A stretch of DNA of 64,000 nt from assembly GCA_020465985.1 (NCBI GenBank), contig JAANYP010007182.1, positions 310,001-374,000 of the forward strand, written 5' to 3'. Positions 28,853 through 42,141 of this stretch are shown piece by piece. The notes beneath the pieces were generated by a model. It was not told the origin of the DNA. It did no database searches and saw nothing but the letters and a program-made list of their open reading frames with translations. The position numbers and the translations under genes were made by a program. Source of the stretch: Centrapalus pauciflorus. Lineage: Eukaryota > Streptophyta > Magnoliopsida > Asterales > Asteraceae. The first letter of the stretch is position 1; each line of letters opens with the position of its first letter.

Positions 28853-31800
28853 TCAAGTACTAGAACTATATATACTACTGCCTGCATATAATCCAGCATC
28901 TATACAAACTTTAACTACCTTCTGGAACTTCCTGGCTTCAGATCTCCATGCTTCAGTAAATAAGATAGGCTGATCATGTAGCTTCTTCAGGTCATCCTTT
29001 GATAGATTTATCAAATGTAGTGGATCATATACCTTCAAAATGACCTTCTCGTCTTGATCCTCCATGATGGCTTCAGCAGTGTCAATCTCGAGATACCACC
29101 ATTTCATGTTGCTCAAAATATTCTGTGGCATCGATTTCATTGGCACCTTTTTCAGACATTTGACTGGCTTATAAATCATTCTGGCCCAAGGCCTTCCAGT
29201 ATGAGGATCTATCCTTGATCCATCCTCAACCCTTTTGCCTGATCTCGGATTAAGCCTCTCAAATTTTCCTGAACGACCCTCTTTTCTTATTATTCTTGCC
29301 ATGACTTCAGCGTACGGGTCTTCGCCTATATTAATCAGTTCCTTCCATGCTAGTTCCTTAACCTCAATCTTGGGCAGTGAGTTGAACGCTTTCAGTGTTC
29401 GCCTCAAGAATTGAAGGTCTTCTCTTCTTTTCAAAATAAACAGCTGCAGTTCTCTGTCAAAGAACCAGCTAATAATCCCTCCTGAGAAGTTTATAGAACC
29501 CGGAACTCTCATCTTCTTTTTCATCTTCAGCTGATCTTTCTTTTCTTCCTTTTTAAACCAAAGATTTATCAATTCAGCTCTAGATGGCTCTTTCTCAGCC
29601 TCTTCAAGTTCTTTGTCTTCAACTGAGGCTACTTTGATGTAATCTATATCAATCACATTATGATTTTGGCCCTCATATAGTTCCGTGACAGGTTGTGAAT
29701 TGATTATCACTTCATTGACATGATCGTCTTCATCATCTTACACTTCATCATCCGATTTCCAGTCAACGACCTCTTCCGGAATGAACTCACCTTCCTCCAA
29801 CTCTTCAACTTCATCTTCAAAATCAAATTCCATAAGCTCTTCCTCAATGTCTTTCAGTGCATCTATCATGTCACTATCTAAAGCCCTTGAAGAACCTGCT
29901 TCTCCTCCAGCTCCTCCTACTTCTCCTTCTAGACTAGGCTCCCCCTCAGATTGAGCAGTCTGAGCAGCAGAAAGATCTACTGGCTCATTCTGTTTTTTTG
30001 GGCTGGGATCATTGCCTTGATTGTCCTCATCATCATCTTCTCTTGTCCTCTCAATTTGTTGATCACGGCAGGATGTCTCCCCCTGAGCCTGAAGATTTTT
30101 CATTAACTGCTCAATGAGGGAGCACATCGATCTTAACTCGGCTGCCTGATCGCAGACGAACGTCTTCAGCTCAACGTTCTCTTCCTGGATTTTTTCTACC
30201 GTCTTCTTCAATTCAGCATTTTCCTTATCTAGATTTGCATTATGTGCCTGAATTTCACCCATTGCCTGTGTTAAGCTCAGGATTTGAACGTGTTGGAAGT
30301 CAACGCGAGCTTTCAGCTGTATAAACCTCTGGTTGTCAGTGTAGGCGGCCGAGGTAGATGGAATGGACTGAACAGGAGAAGGGATGAATGGTGGTGGAAT
30401 ATATGGCTCATGTTGAGGTGGTGGTGATGGTGGAGCGGTGGCTTGCGGTTCTTGAGTTTGAGGTTGAGGTTGTTGTGCATCGGACGCTGAGGATGTCCCT
30501 TTCATAAACCTGTGACGCTTGGCCCGCTGCCTAGTCACCAAGGGAGCAACTTCCTCCTCTTCGAAATCTGAATCATCAGATTCCCTTTCCTCTCTTCTCC
30601 TCGATCCTGCTTCATTCACTATCAACCTAGATCCATAGGTTCCGATTTGAATATTGGTATCTGAAGCCACTGATTCAGGAGCTTCAACCTCCAGCTCCTC
30701 CATATCATCCGACTCTGATTCAGAAGATGTCAAACCTTTATCAGCCCTCTCTGGCTCATATTCTTCCACATCTCTAAAAACGTCTTCTTCTCCTTCTGGT
30801 GGACTGAGCAATTCACCAACTAATGCTACAGCCACATCTTCATTTGCATGGGGTCCTGATGCCCATATTTCTTCTAATGTTTGCGCGATTTGCTCAGATT
30901 CTGGAACCGCACTCGAAGGCCCTGCTTCCTGTGCTTGAGGTTGCTGACTTGTGGAAGGCCTTGATGCCTGAATTTGACTCGCTGAAGGTCTTTGACGGCG
31001 TCTTTGAGCTCGCGGCTGCTGTTGTTGTTGACGTTGTTGTGGTTGTTGTTGCGGTTGAAACTCAACGACCCCTGCCCAGTTGGCATCTTCCGGGGCTTGA
31101 AACTCCCTATCCACAATTGCTCCGAATAGTGGACGCGCAACAGGAACAGCTAACCTTCCTCTGTGTGAGGAACAGTCAGCGAAAATCCTCTTGTCCATAA
31201 TAGCAACGCTCCGAAAGTCATTTGACAGCGGCAGGTTTGGCAAGAAATGCCTTATCAACATCATAATGAACCTTGGATAAAGCAAAAATTGTTGATTCTC
31301 GGGAGCAGATATCTGATGAACAAACTCCCAAAAGAACATCTCCGAAAAACTATATGGCTTATTATACACCATAGCGACAATCCCCGACTGAATTTTCGCC
31401 ACAATATAGTCGAATCCTGCTTTCTTCGCAGCAAAGCACACCATAAACACATGCGCCAGAAACCTCCACTGCCCGATCAACCCACTCTTCATATATGACA
31501 CTTTTGTCACATCTAGGCTGTACCCCATTCTTTGAAAGGCCGCTTGCCTTATACTCAAAGGAAATTCTATTGGACCAGCTTCTTCTTCCTGAGTGCCCAA
31601 CTGCAGCACTTGACGAAGCATATCAGCCGAGAATACCAATGGCTGTCCTGCAATACGAGTGCGTAGAACTGTCGGAGTGACCGAGCAGTCTACCTGCAAA
31701 TGATCGTAAAACTGACGGATGTAGGGTAACACAATCTGCACATTATGCGACAGTGCATATCCGATCCTTGATTCCACGAGAAAATTAAGCACTTGACGGA

Positions 31801-31876
31801 ATCCCTGCGCCTCAGGGAGATTCAGATCTGGATGAAGCACCATATTGTGCTTAGGGACGAATGCTCGAATAGCCAT
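28853..31876 (-). pseudogene. E4 third ORF, one in-frame stop
   Basis: From the ATG at 31876-31874 to TAG/TAA-proximal 28853 in a single frame, about 1,008 codons, interrupted only by TAA at 29740-29738 in the acidic linker before the C-terminal domain. Domain order equals the E2 ORF: conserved N-terminal region, Gln/Pro-rich tract (about 31000-31065), acidic and Pro-rich parts, coiled coil (about 30120-30330), acidic region, C-terminal domain (GGIISWFFDREL). Upstream of the stop the coding sequence is open for over 700 codons. No signal peptide or membrane anchor is evident. Confidence 0.88.
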
Positions 31877-31881
31877 TTCTG
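31877..31881 (-). promoter_or_regulatory. Candidate 3' splice acceptor for E4 third ORF
   Basis: On the minus strand TTTTGTTTATTGTGCAG, then AA, then ATG. The upstream bases differ from E2 but the T-rich tract, CAG and 2-base distance to ATG are kept. Confidence 0.55.
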
Positions 31882-34077
31882 CACAATAAACAAAACCATT
31901 AGATTCATTAAAAATCAATAAACTTGTTTAAATTTAAATCTGTTTTATTTTGAACTTGTTTAAGTACAAAATCCAACACAATTAAATTTCTACAAGTTTA
32001 GTAACATTTAAATTAAATAGTGCAAATAAACAATAGATTCGAAAGTAACAGATTCGAAGTGTCCCTATTCGAGTGTAATGGACAGATTCGAAGTGCATGG
32101 TCATCTCGAATCTAATGACAGATTCGAGAAACCCATGAACAGATTTGAAACCCATGAACAGATTCGAACGGCCGTATTCATTGAAGGACCAAATCTCTTG
32201 ATTTTAACCTTTATGGACTTAGAAAATTACATTCATTAGTCCTACTAGTTACTAATCACAGAAATATGCCTTTAATTTGATAGTTTATCGGCCCAATTTT
32301 GGTAATTTTGTAAAAACCCTATTTTGACCCTTAAACCTTCAAAATTCGATGATTTTGCCTAAAATTGTGTATAAAACTACATAAATCTTGTACAATCACG
32401 TTGATTATACCTAGGTATAGTAGTAGAATCGAACACACAAGCTTTAAACTTGATGAAATGTCGTTTAGGAGAAAAGCGGTAGACTCGAAGATAGATTCGA
32501 AATCGCCGGTGTTAGATTCGAGGAAGTAGATTCGACAACAGTAAGAAATAAATGACTTCACTGTTGACCTATATATACTACCAACCTTCGAGTCTAAGTC
32601 CTTATTCGAATCTACTGACAGATTCAAAGTCTTACCTCTTCGAGTCTGTCTTAGATTCGAAACCATCAAACACATATCAAAATTTTCGAAAATTTTGAGA
32701 TAACTTCAACTTTTCCAACCTTTTTCTACGGTATCGTGTAACCAGATAAACTATGCCAACTCTTTTACCCTAATCACCAGATATTTCACGTAATGTTTAT
32801 TTTATCAAACTTTGAATGCACCCTCAGTAATTTTTGACCTTTTACCTAAGTAAAAATTAAACTAAAATAAAAAATAAAATAAAATAAAATAAACTATACT
32901 AAGGTAAAAATAAAATAAAATAAAATAAAATAAAAATAAAATTTTGACCAAAAAATTTATTCTAGACTTAAGCTATACTTAACAAATTTAAAACCTAAGC
33001 TAAAAATTAAACGAAATGTTTTTTGATGAGTATTGTCTAAGAAAGGTTCAATCAGATAGCGATGTCTGATACTTACTTTCAGTATTTAAACTTTCACACT
33101 TAGGAATTTTTGATTCCTTTGATTATTTGTCGTGACACACTTATTTAGCCGATTGTTGGTATTTTACCCCTTATAACATTCTACATTTCGGAATATCCCT
33201 TGGCATTTTTATTTATCAGGAAATTATCGTACGTGACTCAGACATAGACATACTTTTATGATCAAGGCACACAGACAAAGATTCTAACTTGTTGGTATTT
33301 GCAAACTTTCTTTAAAAGACAAACATCGGACACAGGTCTGTATTTTCATACAACAAAGTGTCTTAGTTCGACATAAGGTTTATTTTTAAAGTTAGCAGAC
33401 GGCGGTGACAGGTCTGTACTGACGTACAACAAAGCGACATATCTGCTAACCCGAATCTAAACATAGACAACAGGTCTGTACTTACGTACAACAGAGTTGC
33501 ATGTTTTCGACTCTTAGTTTTATATGATATTTCTATTCTTTCCATTTTCAGATGTATTTGATGTTGCCATACATCCCCAGAAAGTTTGCATACCTCATTT
33601 AGACTCAAAGTTTGTATGTCTTGTACATAAAAATTAAGACCGATTGGTCGTACATCTAAGTTAGTGACACGCTTGACTTTTTCTCGAATATTTTATTAGC
33701 CTTGAGATTCCCTATATGTATTATGCCTACCAACACATCATACTAAATAAAGTATAACACTTGGAATTTAGTTGCATTATGTGTGAAAACCTAAACACTT
33801 AGAGTTTGTAACGACTGTGCTAATTTTCGTCACTTTGAACCTATGTATCTAAGACTTAACTCTTTTTCCTGATATTCTCTTTTTTTTTGTATTTTTGTAA
33901 TTTTCTCTCTTTTTTCTTTTGTTTTTCATAAGAAAAAGCAATAAAATAAGATAACCTACTAACTTACTAAAATTAGAAACTTACTAAAAATAGAAACTTT
34001 CCTAAATTAGCAGACTACTGTAAAGAAAGAAATACTACGACTCTAAAAGAAAATAAACTACTACTACTAAGGCCAAA
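31882..34077 (-). other. E4 pol/third-ORF spacer
   Basis: About 2.2 kb. Contains two TTCGAA arrays (32036-32175 and 32490-32680), a TAAAA-repeat region (32855-32945), the ATCAGA/TCTGAT inverted repeat near 33052-33071, the inverted-repeat triplet (33339-33490) and a T/C-rich run (33865-33925). No gene is seen. Confidence 0.75.
33339..33490 (-). other. Spacer inverted-repeat triplet (E4)
   Basis: In element sense: TGTAC-GTAA-GTACA (33490-33477), TGTAC-GTCA-GTACA (33428-33415) and TGTAT-GAAA-ATACA (33352-33339). Spacing 62 and 76 bases, close to E2 (62 and 76). Confidence 0.6.
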
Positions 34078-37000
34078 TTACTCTGGGTTGCGCATTCCAT
34101 TCAGTTGAATTAAATACTCAAACCGTGACTTATCAAACGCTTTGGTAAATAAATCTGCATTATTATATTCTGTTGCCACTTTTAGCAGTTTGATTAGGTT
34201 CTTTTCAGCACAATCACGAATAAAATGATGCCTTATGTCTATGTGCTTTGTTTTGTTGTGTTTAACTGGATTATTAGTTACAGCAATAGTAGACTGGTTA
34301 TCTATCCTAATAGGAGTTTGAGTGTAAGCCAAACCGTAATCCCGCAATTGTTGTTGTATCCACAGAACCTGTGAGCAGCAACTACCAGCAGCAACATACT
34401 CGGCCTCGCACGTTGACACGGCTACCGATGTTTGTTTCTTGCATTGCCAGGACACCAATCTCCCTCCTAGGAACTGACAACCTCCAGTCGTTGATTTGCG
34501 CGTCAAGCTGCATCCCCCGTAGTCAGAATCTGTGAATGCCTCCAACTCTAGATCTCCCTCCGCGTGATACCAAAGTCCCAGCTTCGGTTTCGACTTGAGG
34601 TATCATAGAATTCGCTTCATAGCTTTCGTATGCATCTCCTTCGGATTCGCTTGAAACCTAGCACAAATACACACAGCAAACATAATATCAAGTCTTGAAG
34701 CAGTTAAATACATAAGTGACCCAATCATGGCCCGATATAAAGTCGGATCCACATCGGTATCACTTTCAGTACCCGGCCCGAGATTGTGATTCACTTGAAT
34801 CGGCGTGCTGAAGTGGGCAGTCAACTTAGTTCCTTCCATCCCAAATCGTTCTAATATGTCATAGACATACTTAGTCTGATGGATAAACATCCCTTCCTTC
34901 TTTTGGTCAACTTGTAACCCCAAAAAGAAATTCAACTCCCCCATAGCACTCATCTCGAACTTAGACTTCATCACCTTCTCGAAATCTTTGCACATATGTT
35001 CGTCTGATGATCCAAAGATGATATCATCAACGTACACTTGTACCAAGATAAAGTGATCGCCCTTCCTCTTAACAAACAAGGTACTATCTATCCTACCCCT
35101 TTCAAAAACCGTTTTCTAAAAGATGGTTGGATAGAGTCTCATACCACGCCCTAGGTGCCTGATGTAATCCATAAAGAGCCTTATCTAAGCGATATACTCT
35201 ATCAGGATATTTTGGATCTGTAAATCCGGGCGGTTGTTCTACGTACACCAACTCCTTCACTTTCCCATACAGGAAAGCACTCTTAACATCTAGCTGATAT
35301 ACCTTAAAGCCCTTGAAGGAGGCAAAAGCTAGAAACAACCTAATGGCTTCCAGCCTTGCTACTGGTGCAAAAACCTCGTTATAATCGATTCCCTCCTCTT
35401 GGTTGAAACCCTTTACAACTAGCCTAGCCTTGTTGCGCGTGACTATACCCCGATCGTCTCTTTTGCACTTAAAAACCCATTTGGTTCCTATGGCAATCTC
35501 CCCTCGAGGTAACGGAACTAACTCCCACACTTCTAGTTTCCTAAATTGCGAAAGTTCTTCCTGCATCGCTTCAACCCATGAGTTATCCGTAAGTGCCATT
35601 TGCACATTTTTAGGCTCTACTTGCGATATGAAACACGAATAGAGACATGTGTGATATGCCTCGGAGTCGTTTATCATCGACAACAACACTGTGTTGTTAT
35701 TTACACTACTCCTTGTCCTCACACCCTCGTTAGGATTTCCTATGATGCTTTCTAATGGATGGTTCTTGTTAATCCTAGAGGTCTCTATATCATCAACCCT
35801 TAGATTATCTCCTAAGTCAGATCCTATTTCACCTAATGGGGGAACAGGCTCAGCTTCTACATTTTCCTCCTCACGGATGTTTTCCTCAGAGTTGGAACTC
35901 GATGCTTGAGTCTGATTCTCATTGGTAGGTGCCTCTTGATCAGCAACTTCTGGAGATCTATCTACAGTCGCAGTAGGCTCGGATATAGATTCAAACGTGG
36001 TCCTCGGAAAGATTTGGCCATCGTTGTTCAGATGCAACGTCGCCATGTCCTTTTCGATTGTACCTGCATTATAATCCAAAGGAATGTTAAATGACTCAAA
36101 TAACTTATCATAGTCAAATATCCATTCCGGACCAGTTTGGGGTTCATGTGTATAACTTGTGACTTCAATATTATACACAATTTCCACAGTACCATTTGTT
36201 TTGTTAAAAACCCGTTTGTTTGGTGAGTTCGGCACATAACCTAGGAAGTATCCTTCGTCAGCCTTTTCACCAAACTTCGGTTGATGTTTTGTTCTTAAAA
36301 TAGTGCATGGTACTCCAAGCGGTTCGAATCCAGTTAAGTTAGGTGCCCGTTTATTCAAAATTTCATAGCATGTTTTGTTCAAAGATTTGACTGTAAGAAC
36401 TCGGTTTAAAATATGGCACGCGGTATTCACTGCCTCCCCCCAAAACATGGTAGGAAGCTTTGAATCCGAAAGCATAGTCCTTGCAGCTTCAATCAAAGTT
36501 CTATTTTTACGTTCGGCCACCCCATTCTGTTGAGGTTCATATGGTGCACTGAATTGATGCATTATGCCCTTTGATAGGCAATATACACCAATTACAGTGT
36601 TTTTGAATTCAGTCCCATTATCACTACGAATATATTTAACCCTTGTTCCGTAGGAGTTCTCCACTTGGTCTAAGAACCCGATGAGCTTTGCAGCCGTCTC
36701 GTCCTTCGTACCTAAAAAGAAAACCCAAGAAAAACGTGAGTAATCGTCAGTGATAACTAAGCAGTACCAACTACCTACGATACTCCTTTTGTTGATTGGG
36801 CCGAAAAGGTCCATGTGCAACAAATCGAATGTTGAGGCTATGGAGTTCTGCTTCTTGGACTTGTGTGTCTTCTTATGATGTTTGCCCTTCATGCAAGGTA
36901 GACACTTGTCCTCGAACTTAAAACTTTTCATGGGCACACCCTGCACAAGTCCATTCTTCGTTATGTAATTCATCTCCCTTAGGTGCAGGTGAGCCATGCG

Positions 37001-37442
37001 TCTGTGCCACAGTACTAATTCCGTCTCTGATGGATAATAGACAGATTGGCCCCATCGAAGTCTCCGGCTTGTTCATATCCAACATGTATAAGTTGTTCTT
37101 CCTTGGCGCCCGCATCAATACCCATTCTTCAGGAATTTTGAATCCCGGCTTTAGCACTAACGCCTCAGTGTCAGTAAATAACACCGAGTTCTTCTTATCA
37201 CAGATTTGAGATACTCTAATGAGATTGTGAACCAGTTTATCAACGTGATAAACTTGGTCCAACTTGATCGTCCCATTAGTGACCACTCCGGTACCCGTGA
37301 TATTTCCACCCTTGTTACCCGCGAATGATACGAATCCCCTATTACCTCCCTTGAAGTCTGTGAGTAGACTTCTTTCCCCCGTCATGTGCCTGGAGCAACC
37401 ACTGTCGACGAACCACTTGTTGTTTGGACCTGTAGTTATCTC
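34078..37442 (-). pseudogene. pol: E4 pol (PR-IN-RT-RNaseH), several lesions
   Basis: Starts at GAG (37442-37440) in the same frame as the gag C-terminus. Protease DSGCSRHMTG is near 37400. A small deletion near 37025 shifts the frame after the tether. The segment 36997-35102 is open for 631 codons covering integrase (TDDYSRFSW, DNGTEF, NGVAERK) and the first half of RT. RT continues at 35079-34603 with YVDD, and RNase H at 34545-34078. Frameshifts near 35100 and 34600 separate these pieces. Compared with E2 the integrase is intact across all three catalytic regions. Confidence 0.93.
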
Positions 37443-37466
37443 CTGCACATGAAAGAAAAGAGGTTA
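37443..37466 (-). promoter_or_regulatory. gag/pol boundary in E4
   Basis: TAA (37466-37464), then a pyrimidine tract ending CATGTGCAG, then GAG of pol. The distance from stop to GAG (24 bases) is the same as in E2. Confidence 0.45.
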
Positions 37467-40339
37467 GTTATCACGGGGAAACCAAGCCATGACTGACTTG
37501 ATAATACCATTCTCGTCCACATACGTGAACTCTTTCAAGTACCCATCTCGTCTTTCAGGTGACTTGGGCCTTTGAACTGAATTCTGTTGTGGTGCCGAGT
37601 GATTTAAGTTCACTCTTTGCCTTGGTGTAGGCATTTGTTGTGGAGCTCTAGAATAATTCCTATTATATGCCATTTCTGACTGTGATCCCTGAGCTCTTAC
37701 CGGTGCATACTGTCTAACTGGAGTATGTGACCTAACTGGAGTGTGTGACCTGCTAGGTGTGGTGCTCCTATAGACTTGTTGTGGTGCTGACCTAGATTGA
37801 TTATTGACACGATTCGGTGAATTTGTCCTAATCACTTCCTTTGGTCCAACCTTAACCGGTGTGTTTTTCACAACTTGTTGGGTGCGGCCTGCACAGTTTT
37901 CTCGGTAGGTTGAGAACTACTGCTGCTTGCCACACTGGTTGAGGGCTTAACAGGTGTTGGGTTCACTGTCTTAGGGGTAACATCGTTTTTCCTAAGTGGA
38001 CAGTGAGAAGCAACATGCCCCTTTTCGTGACATCTGAAGCAAGACATCTTATCTATGGACTTTTTGTGTGTTCCCTTAGATCTAGGTGTCTCACTAGTGT
38101 CTACTTCCTTTGGTACATCTATGGTGTCTGGCTCATCGACCTGATCAGCCCAAGAAATTTTCTGTTTTCCTGCAGGTGTTTCACTGGAGGAAGACACAAA
38201 TTTCACTTTCTTGACCTTGACGGTTGAGTCAGCCACCTTAGGTGCATTGTCTATTATAGGCTCAGGTGTTGTTGTAGGTAGGTCCTCTAAGTCTACTGAT
38301 TTGTCAGTGTTCTCCTGAGGCTGAGGCACATAGTTTGCATTGAAAGGTGGAGGTATTTCGTGAAAACCTAGACCTACGGGCTTCTTAGACTGTCTTTGGG
38401 CATCTAAGACTTTCCCTAGATTTAGGCTCGAATTCCTAAACTTCTCCAACTTGCTATTTGCCTCTGCTACCTTAACCTTTGTCTCTGCTAGCTCTATATC
38501 CTTGTCCTTAAGACTTTTTGTCAAGGCCTCTACGTGCTCATACATTAGCTCTATCCTAACACACTGCTCACTGAGTTTGTCTTTTAGAACTACTACGTCT
38601 TGAGCATCAGCCTTAAGCTTTTCTTTTAGATCTTGCTTGATATCATTTAGGCTAGCATTTTCAATTTTTAAGTTTTCATTCTGAGCAGTTATGGTCTTAT
38701 GTGAGTCTAAGACTAGATTTAACCTATCGTTAGAACTAACACATAAAGCACATAATTCACGAAATAGAGAATAAGACAGACTAACCTTTGAGTTATCAGA
38801 TTCCACGTTGGCCATCTGAGCAGCAAACTCCAGCACTGTCTGGTCATTCGCCTTCTCTACCCACATCGGACTGCTGTCCCGTGTGGTCTGCTCGTCTCCA
38901 TCACATCCAGTTTCTGTGACTTCAGCCATGAAGGCTCTAGCATTGGACTCAGGATGTGAACTCCAATCATACGTACCATCTAACTGTCGGTCAGAAGTGA
39001 CGTTGGATAGTAAACCAGCTAGATTGGCTTGTCCAGATGAGGAACTCGGAAGGTATCTTTGTTGGGACTGATTTTGGAAGTGTCCCTGATGCTGACTCTG
39101 CCCCTGGTATGTCTCTACCTTTGGTCTCTGGCACTCCCTGGCGAAGTGTCCTAGTCCTTGACAGTTATAGCATTTCACCTTGGACTTATCAAACCCTATC
39201 CCCTTGTTATTCATCTGCAGATTCCTTCCAGTTCTCTTTACGAATCTCTTAACCCTTTGGGTTACCATGGCCAGTTGCCATTTAAGATCCATCTCCTCAA
39301 GATTATCAGGGTCGACCTGATCGTAGTCTTCGTCCCAAAGAGCCGGATCATTAATCTTGCCTTGAACACAATTTCCGTACGCGGCCACAAAAGAAGCAAG
39401 CAGATTCAGATGTTCTTCCGCCGACTTTGCGCTCATGGGCATCTTTGAATAGCTCTGAGATGTCGATGCCTGTTGAACTTGAGGCTGCGGTTCTTCCGAT
39501 CTTCCTAACCCTAAGAACGCGCGATTCAGAGTGTCATCAGACTCTGCTGGTGACGATGTCTCTCCAGTGAAAAATGCTGTAGCAGTCTTCGGTTCGGCTG
39601 CCGCTGAAGATTTTGTTGTCTTTCCAAAATACATTGCTGGATTCTGGACTTGTTCGTAATCAGTCTCAGTCTTCAGGAGCTCGAAGTGATATGCCCTCAA
39701 CGTTCCCACTATATCATCGAGAGATTGAGTGTAGTACTTGTCTTCATTCAGCTTGATCATTGCCACGTACATAGCCCATTTGGCTGGTAGGGCATCAAGA
39801 AGCTTGTTGTTCTTGTCAGTATCGGTAAACTCAATCCCGTGGCTCTCAAGTTCTGTCAATAGATGATAGAACCGGGTGATGATGTCATCCAGTTGTTCAT
39901 CCTTTAACGCCTTGAAGATTGCGAACTGTTGTTTTAACAGCTCTGTACGCTTTCTCCTAACTCTAGGATTTCCCTCACACCGCTTTTCTAGCGACTCCCA
40001 AAGTTCTTTTGATGTCCTCTGAGTCCTAAATGTGTGTAGAATATCCTGCGGTAACGCCATTCGAATTAGAGAGAAAGCTTTGTTTTCGGCTTCAAATAAT
40101 TTCTTGTCATCCTCCTTCATCATTTGGTATGACAAGACCTTTTGACGGCCTTCCACTTCAGACACCGGTGGAATATACCCTTCGTCGATGCACACCCACA
40201 TGCGCATGTCGTTGAAACGTACGAAATCAGTAAATCGGTGTTTCCACCAGTAATAGTCCTCGACCTTCATCAGCTTAGGCGGTGCGTTTGCCTTTCCGAC
40301 CTCGTGGTCCATTTCTAGGAATTTCTGAAGATTTGGCAT
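37464..40339 (-). pseudogene. gag: E4 gag, one frameshift
   Basis: ATG at 40339 (MPNLQKFLEMDHEVG). Open for 823 codons: capsid-like part, CCHC knuckle 1 (CYNCQGLGHFAREC, about 39170-39130), coiled coil (about 38730-38410), CCHC knuckle 2 (CFRCHEKGHVASHC, about 38045-38005). One base is missing near 37870 relative to E2; the rest (37871-37464) continues in another frame to the TAA. The frameshift lies inside the segment bounded by the donor-like and acceptor-like sites (38785-37443). Confidence 0.92.
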
Positions 40340-40993
40340 CGTTTCGAAAGTACTTGAATTTGAACTTAATAAATTTAATTCGAAACTGATTTAGAATAAT
40401 TTAGTCGAATCTAGGTAGATTCGAAACTAATTAAAGTTAAATCTTTTTGGGATTAAATTCTATTAAGTGTTTAAATTCAATTAAACTCGAAATATGTCAC
40501 ATTCGAAATGTCCTTAGATTCGAAGGACCTTAGATTCGAAAGATTACCAAAGTCGAAGTAACAGCAGATTCGAAGCACTTATCGAAACTAGACAAGACTC
40601 GAACTAGACTCGAAACAAGATAGACTCGAGACTCTGTTCGAATGAAGCACAAACTCGACACAGATTCGAAACCTACTGAAACAGACTCGAAATGGAGCAG
40701 ATTTAGATTAGACTCGAGACTAAAGTGAAACCCTAATTGCCCCTATTAGATTCGAGCGCCGCAAACTCGAAAAACAGCGGATACTTTGATTTTTTAACGA
40801 TTTTCAGATTAAACCAGTATTTTCTAATGAAAAATAATGATTTCGATCAAAAACCAGAAAAACCACAAAGTATTTGCTGAATATTAATTTGCTAAGCTCA
40901 GAAACTCGATTTTGAGAGAAAAACCGTCCAACTAGCGTCAAGAAACCTAGAATGTATTTGATGAACACGAAGAACACCAAGAACACTCCGTAG
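40340..40993 (-). other. E4 leader with TTCGAA array
   Basis: Non-coding. About twenty TCGA-centred units between 40390 and 40770 (ATTCGAAG, ACTCGAAAC, ATTCGAGCG). No ATG-started ORF of note. Confidence 0.7.
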
Positions 40994-41005
40994 GCTCTGA
41001 TACCA
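40994..41005 (-). other. E4 primer binding site
   Basis: TGGTATCAGAGC on the minus strand, a full 12-base match to the complement of initiator tRNA-Met, two bases from the LTR. Confidence 0.93.
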
Positions 41006-41007
41006 CT

Positions 41008-41675
41008 TGTAAGGTCTACCAATACTAGATCTATCTAGACGCGGATCCGTGAACGAGTGCGGAATCCTCGTTAACGGTTAGACGGACAACTCTCAACTAC
41101 GAAACACGGAGACTATCAGAGGCTGAACGAACGACTGACGAACGATCCTACGAACTGACTCTCTCCGAAACGGACCTAAAGCTGATGATAAACTCGAGAT
41201 CGCCTTAAGCTTAATTCCTCACGAATTCTGTTCAAAAGTCTGCTAATGACTCGAGTCTATCCCTAATTATAGACCCTGATTCGAGTCTGATGTGGGCAAA
41301 ACTCGAATCTGGCCCAAGGCCCATTCGAGTCTGTCCACAGTGACATTCTCGAATCTGGGCACATTCGAATCTAAGGCTACATTCGAATCTATCACAGATT
41401 CGAATGTCTACCCTTATGTAATTTGAATCTAGCCAAATCACTTAAACACCTAAGTGATGAAACTTATGTTTTTACTTATGTTTGAGTTAATCTTTGATCT
41501 TTATGTTTGAACTTCTTGTAATACGTTACATCAAGTTCAAACACACAATCTATAACAGTCAAACACATATAAACATATATATCAAAACACTCGTTAACTC
41601 TCAATACTCTGAATATTACTTAAACCAAAATGTTAGATCGATTAGACTGCTATCGTCACACAGGGTGTACCAACA
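41008..41675 (-). repeat. E4 5' LTR
   Basis: 668 bp; about ten substitutions from the 3' LTR. Flanked on the right by the target duplication AAGTA (41676-41680). Confidence 0.97.
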
Positions 41676-42139
41676 AAGTAACTGTAAGATTGGGGTGTTT
41701 TTGTGCTCAAAATCGAGGATTTTTAAGTTTTATGTCAATTAAAACTAGGTGACTAAAAATCACAAGTTTTAAAAGCTAAAACTTAAAATAAATGACACAC
41801 AACTCAGATTAGAACCTAATAAGACTAGATTACAAGGTTAATTAAGTCAAATGGGGTTAAAATCATGACTTTGAGATTGAAAGTGATCGACTTCGAATTT
41901 GTTCTTCAGGTTCGAACTTGTAAGAAAGTTCGAACTTATCTATAAGTTCGAACTCTCTAATATTCGAATGGGTGTTTCGAACTTAATTAGGTTCGAAAGG
42001 TTTTTAACATTCTCAAATTTGTCTAAGTTCGAATGTGTTAGACTTCGAACTTAATCAAGTTCAAAGTTATGCGAATTCGAATTTTACAAATTTAATTTTA
42101 GTTTAATTTCTAATTTTAGTTTGTTGATTTTGTCTGCAG
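41676..42139 (+). other. E5 spacer, right part
   Basis: Continues the E5 spacer from the duplicated AAGTA. Holds a dense AAGTTCGAACTT-type array (41884-42090), then a T-rich tract ending TTTTGTCTGCAG at 42139 just before the third ORF. Confidence 0.75.
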
Positions 42140-42141
42140 AT
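42137..42141 (+). promoter_or_regulatory. Candidate 3' splice acceptor for E5 third ORF
   Basis: GTCTGCAG, then AT, then ATG at 42142. Same geometry as in E2, E4 and E7. Confidence 0.5.

Larger units (their letters stand above)
28144..41675 (-). mobile_element. E4: complete copia Sirevirus-type element, subfamily A
   Basis: 13,532 bp with two 668-bp LTRs differing by about ten substitutions and no indel (about 1.5 percent), and AAGTA on both sides. On the minus strand: LTR, PBS, leader, gag, pol, spacer, third ORF, PPT, LTR. It is inserted in the E5 spacer. gag has one frameshift, pol has several lesions and the third ORF one stop. It is the cleanest reference copy in the window. Confidence 0.97.

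Noticed and set aside
28144..41675. E4 as a segmental duplication of E2.
   Set aside because: E4 has its own target duplication and LTR pair of different length (668 against 660), so it is an independent insertion.
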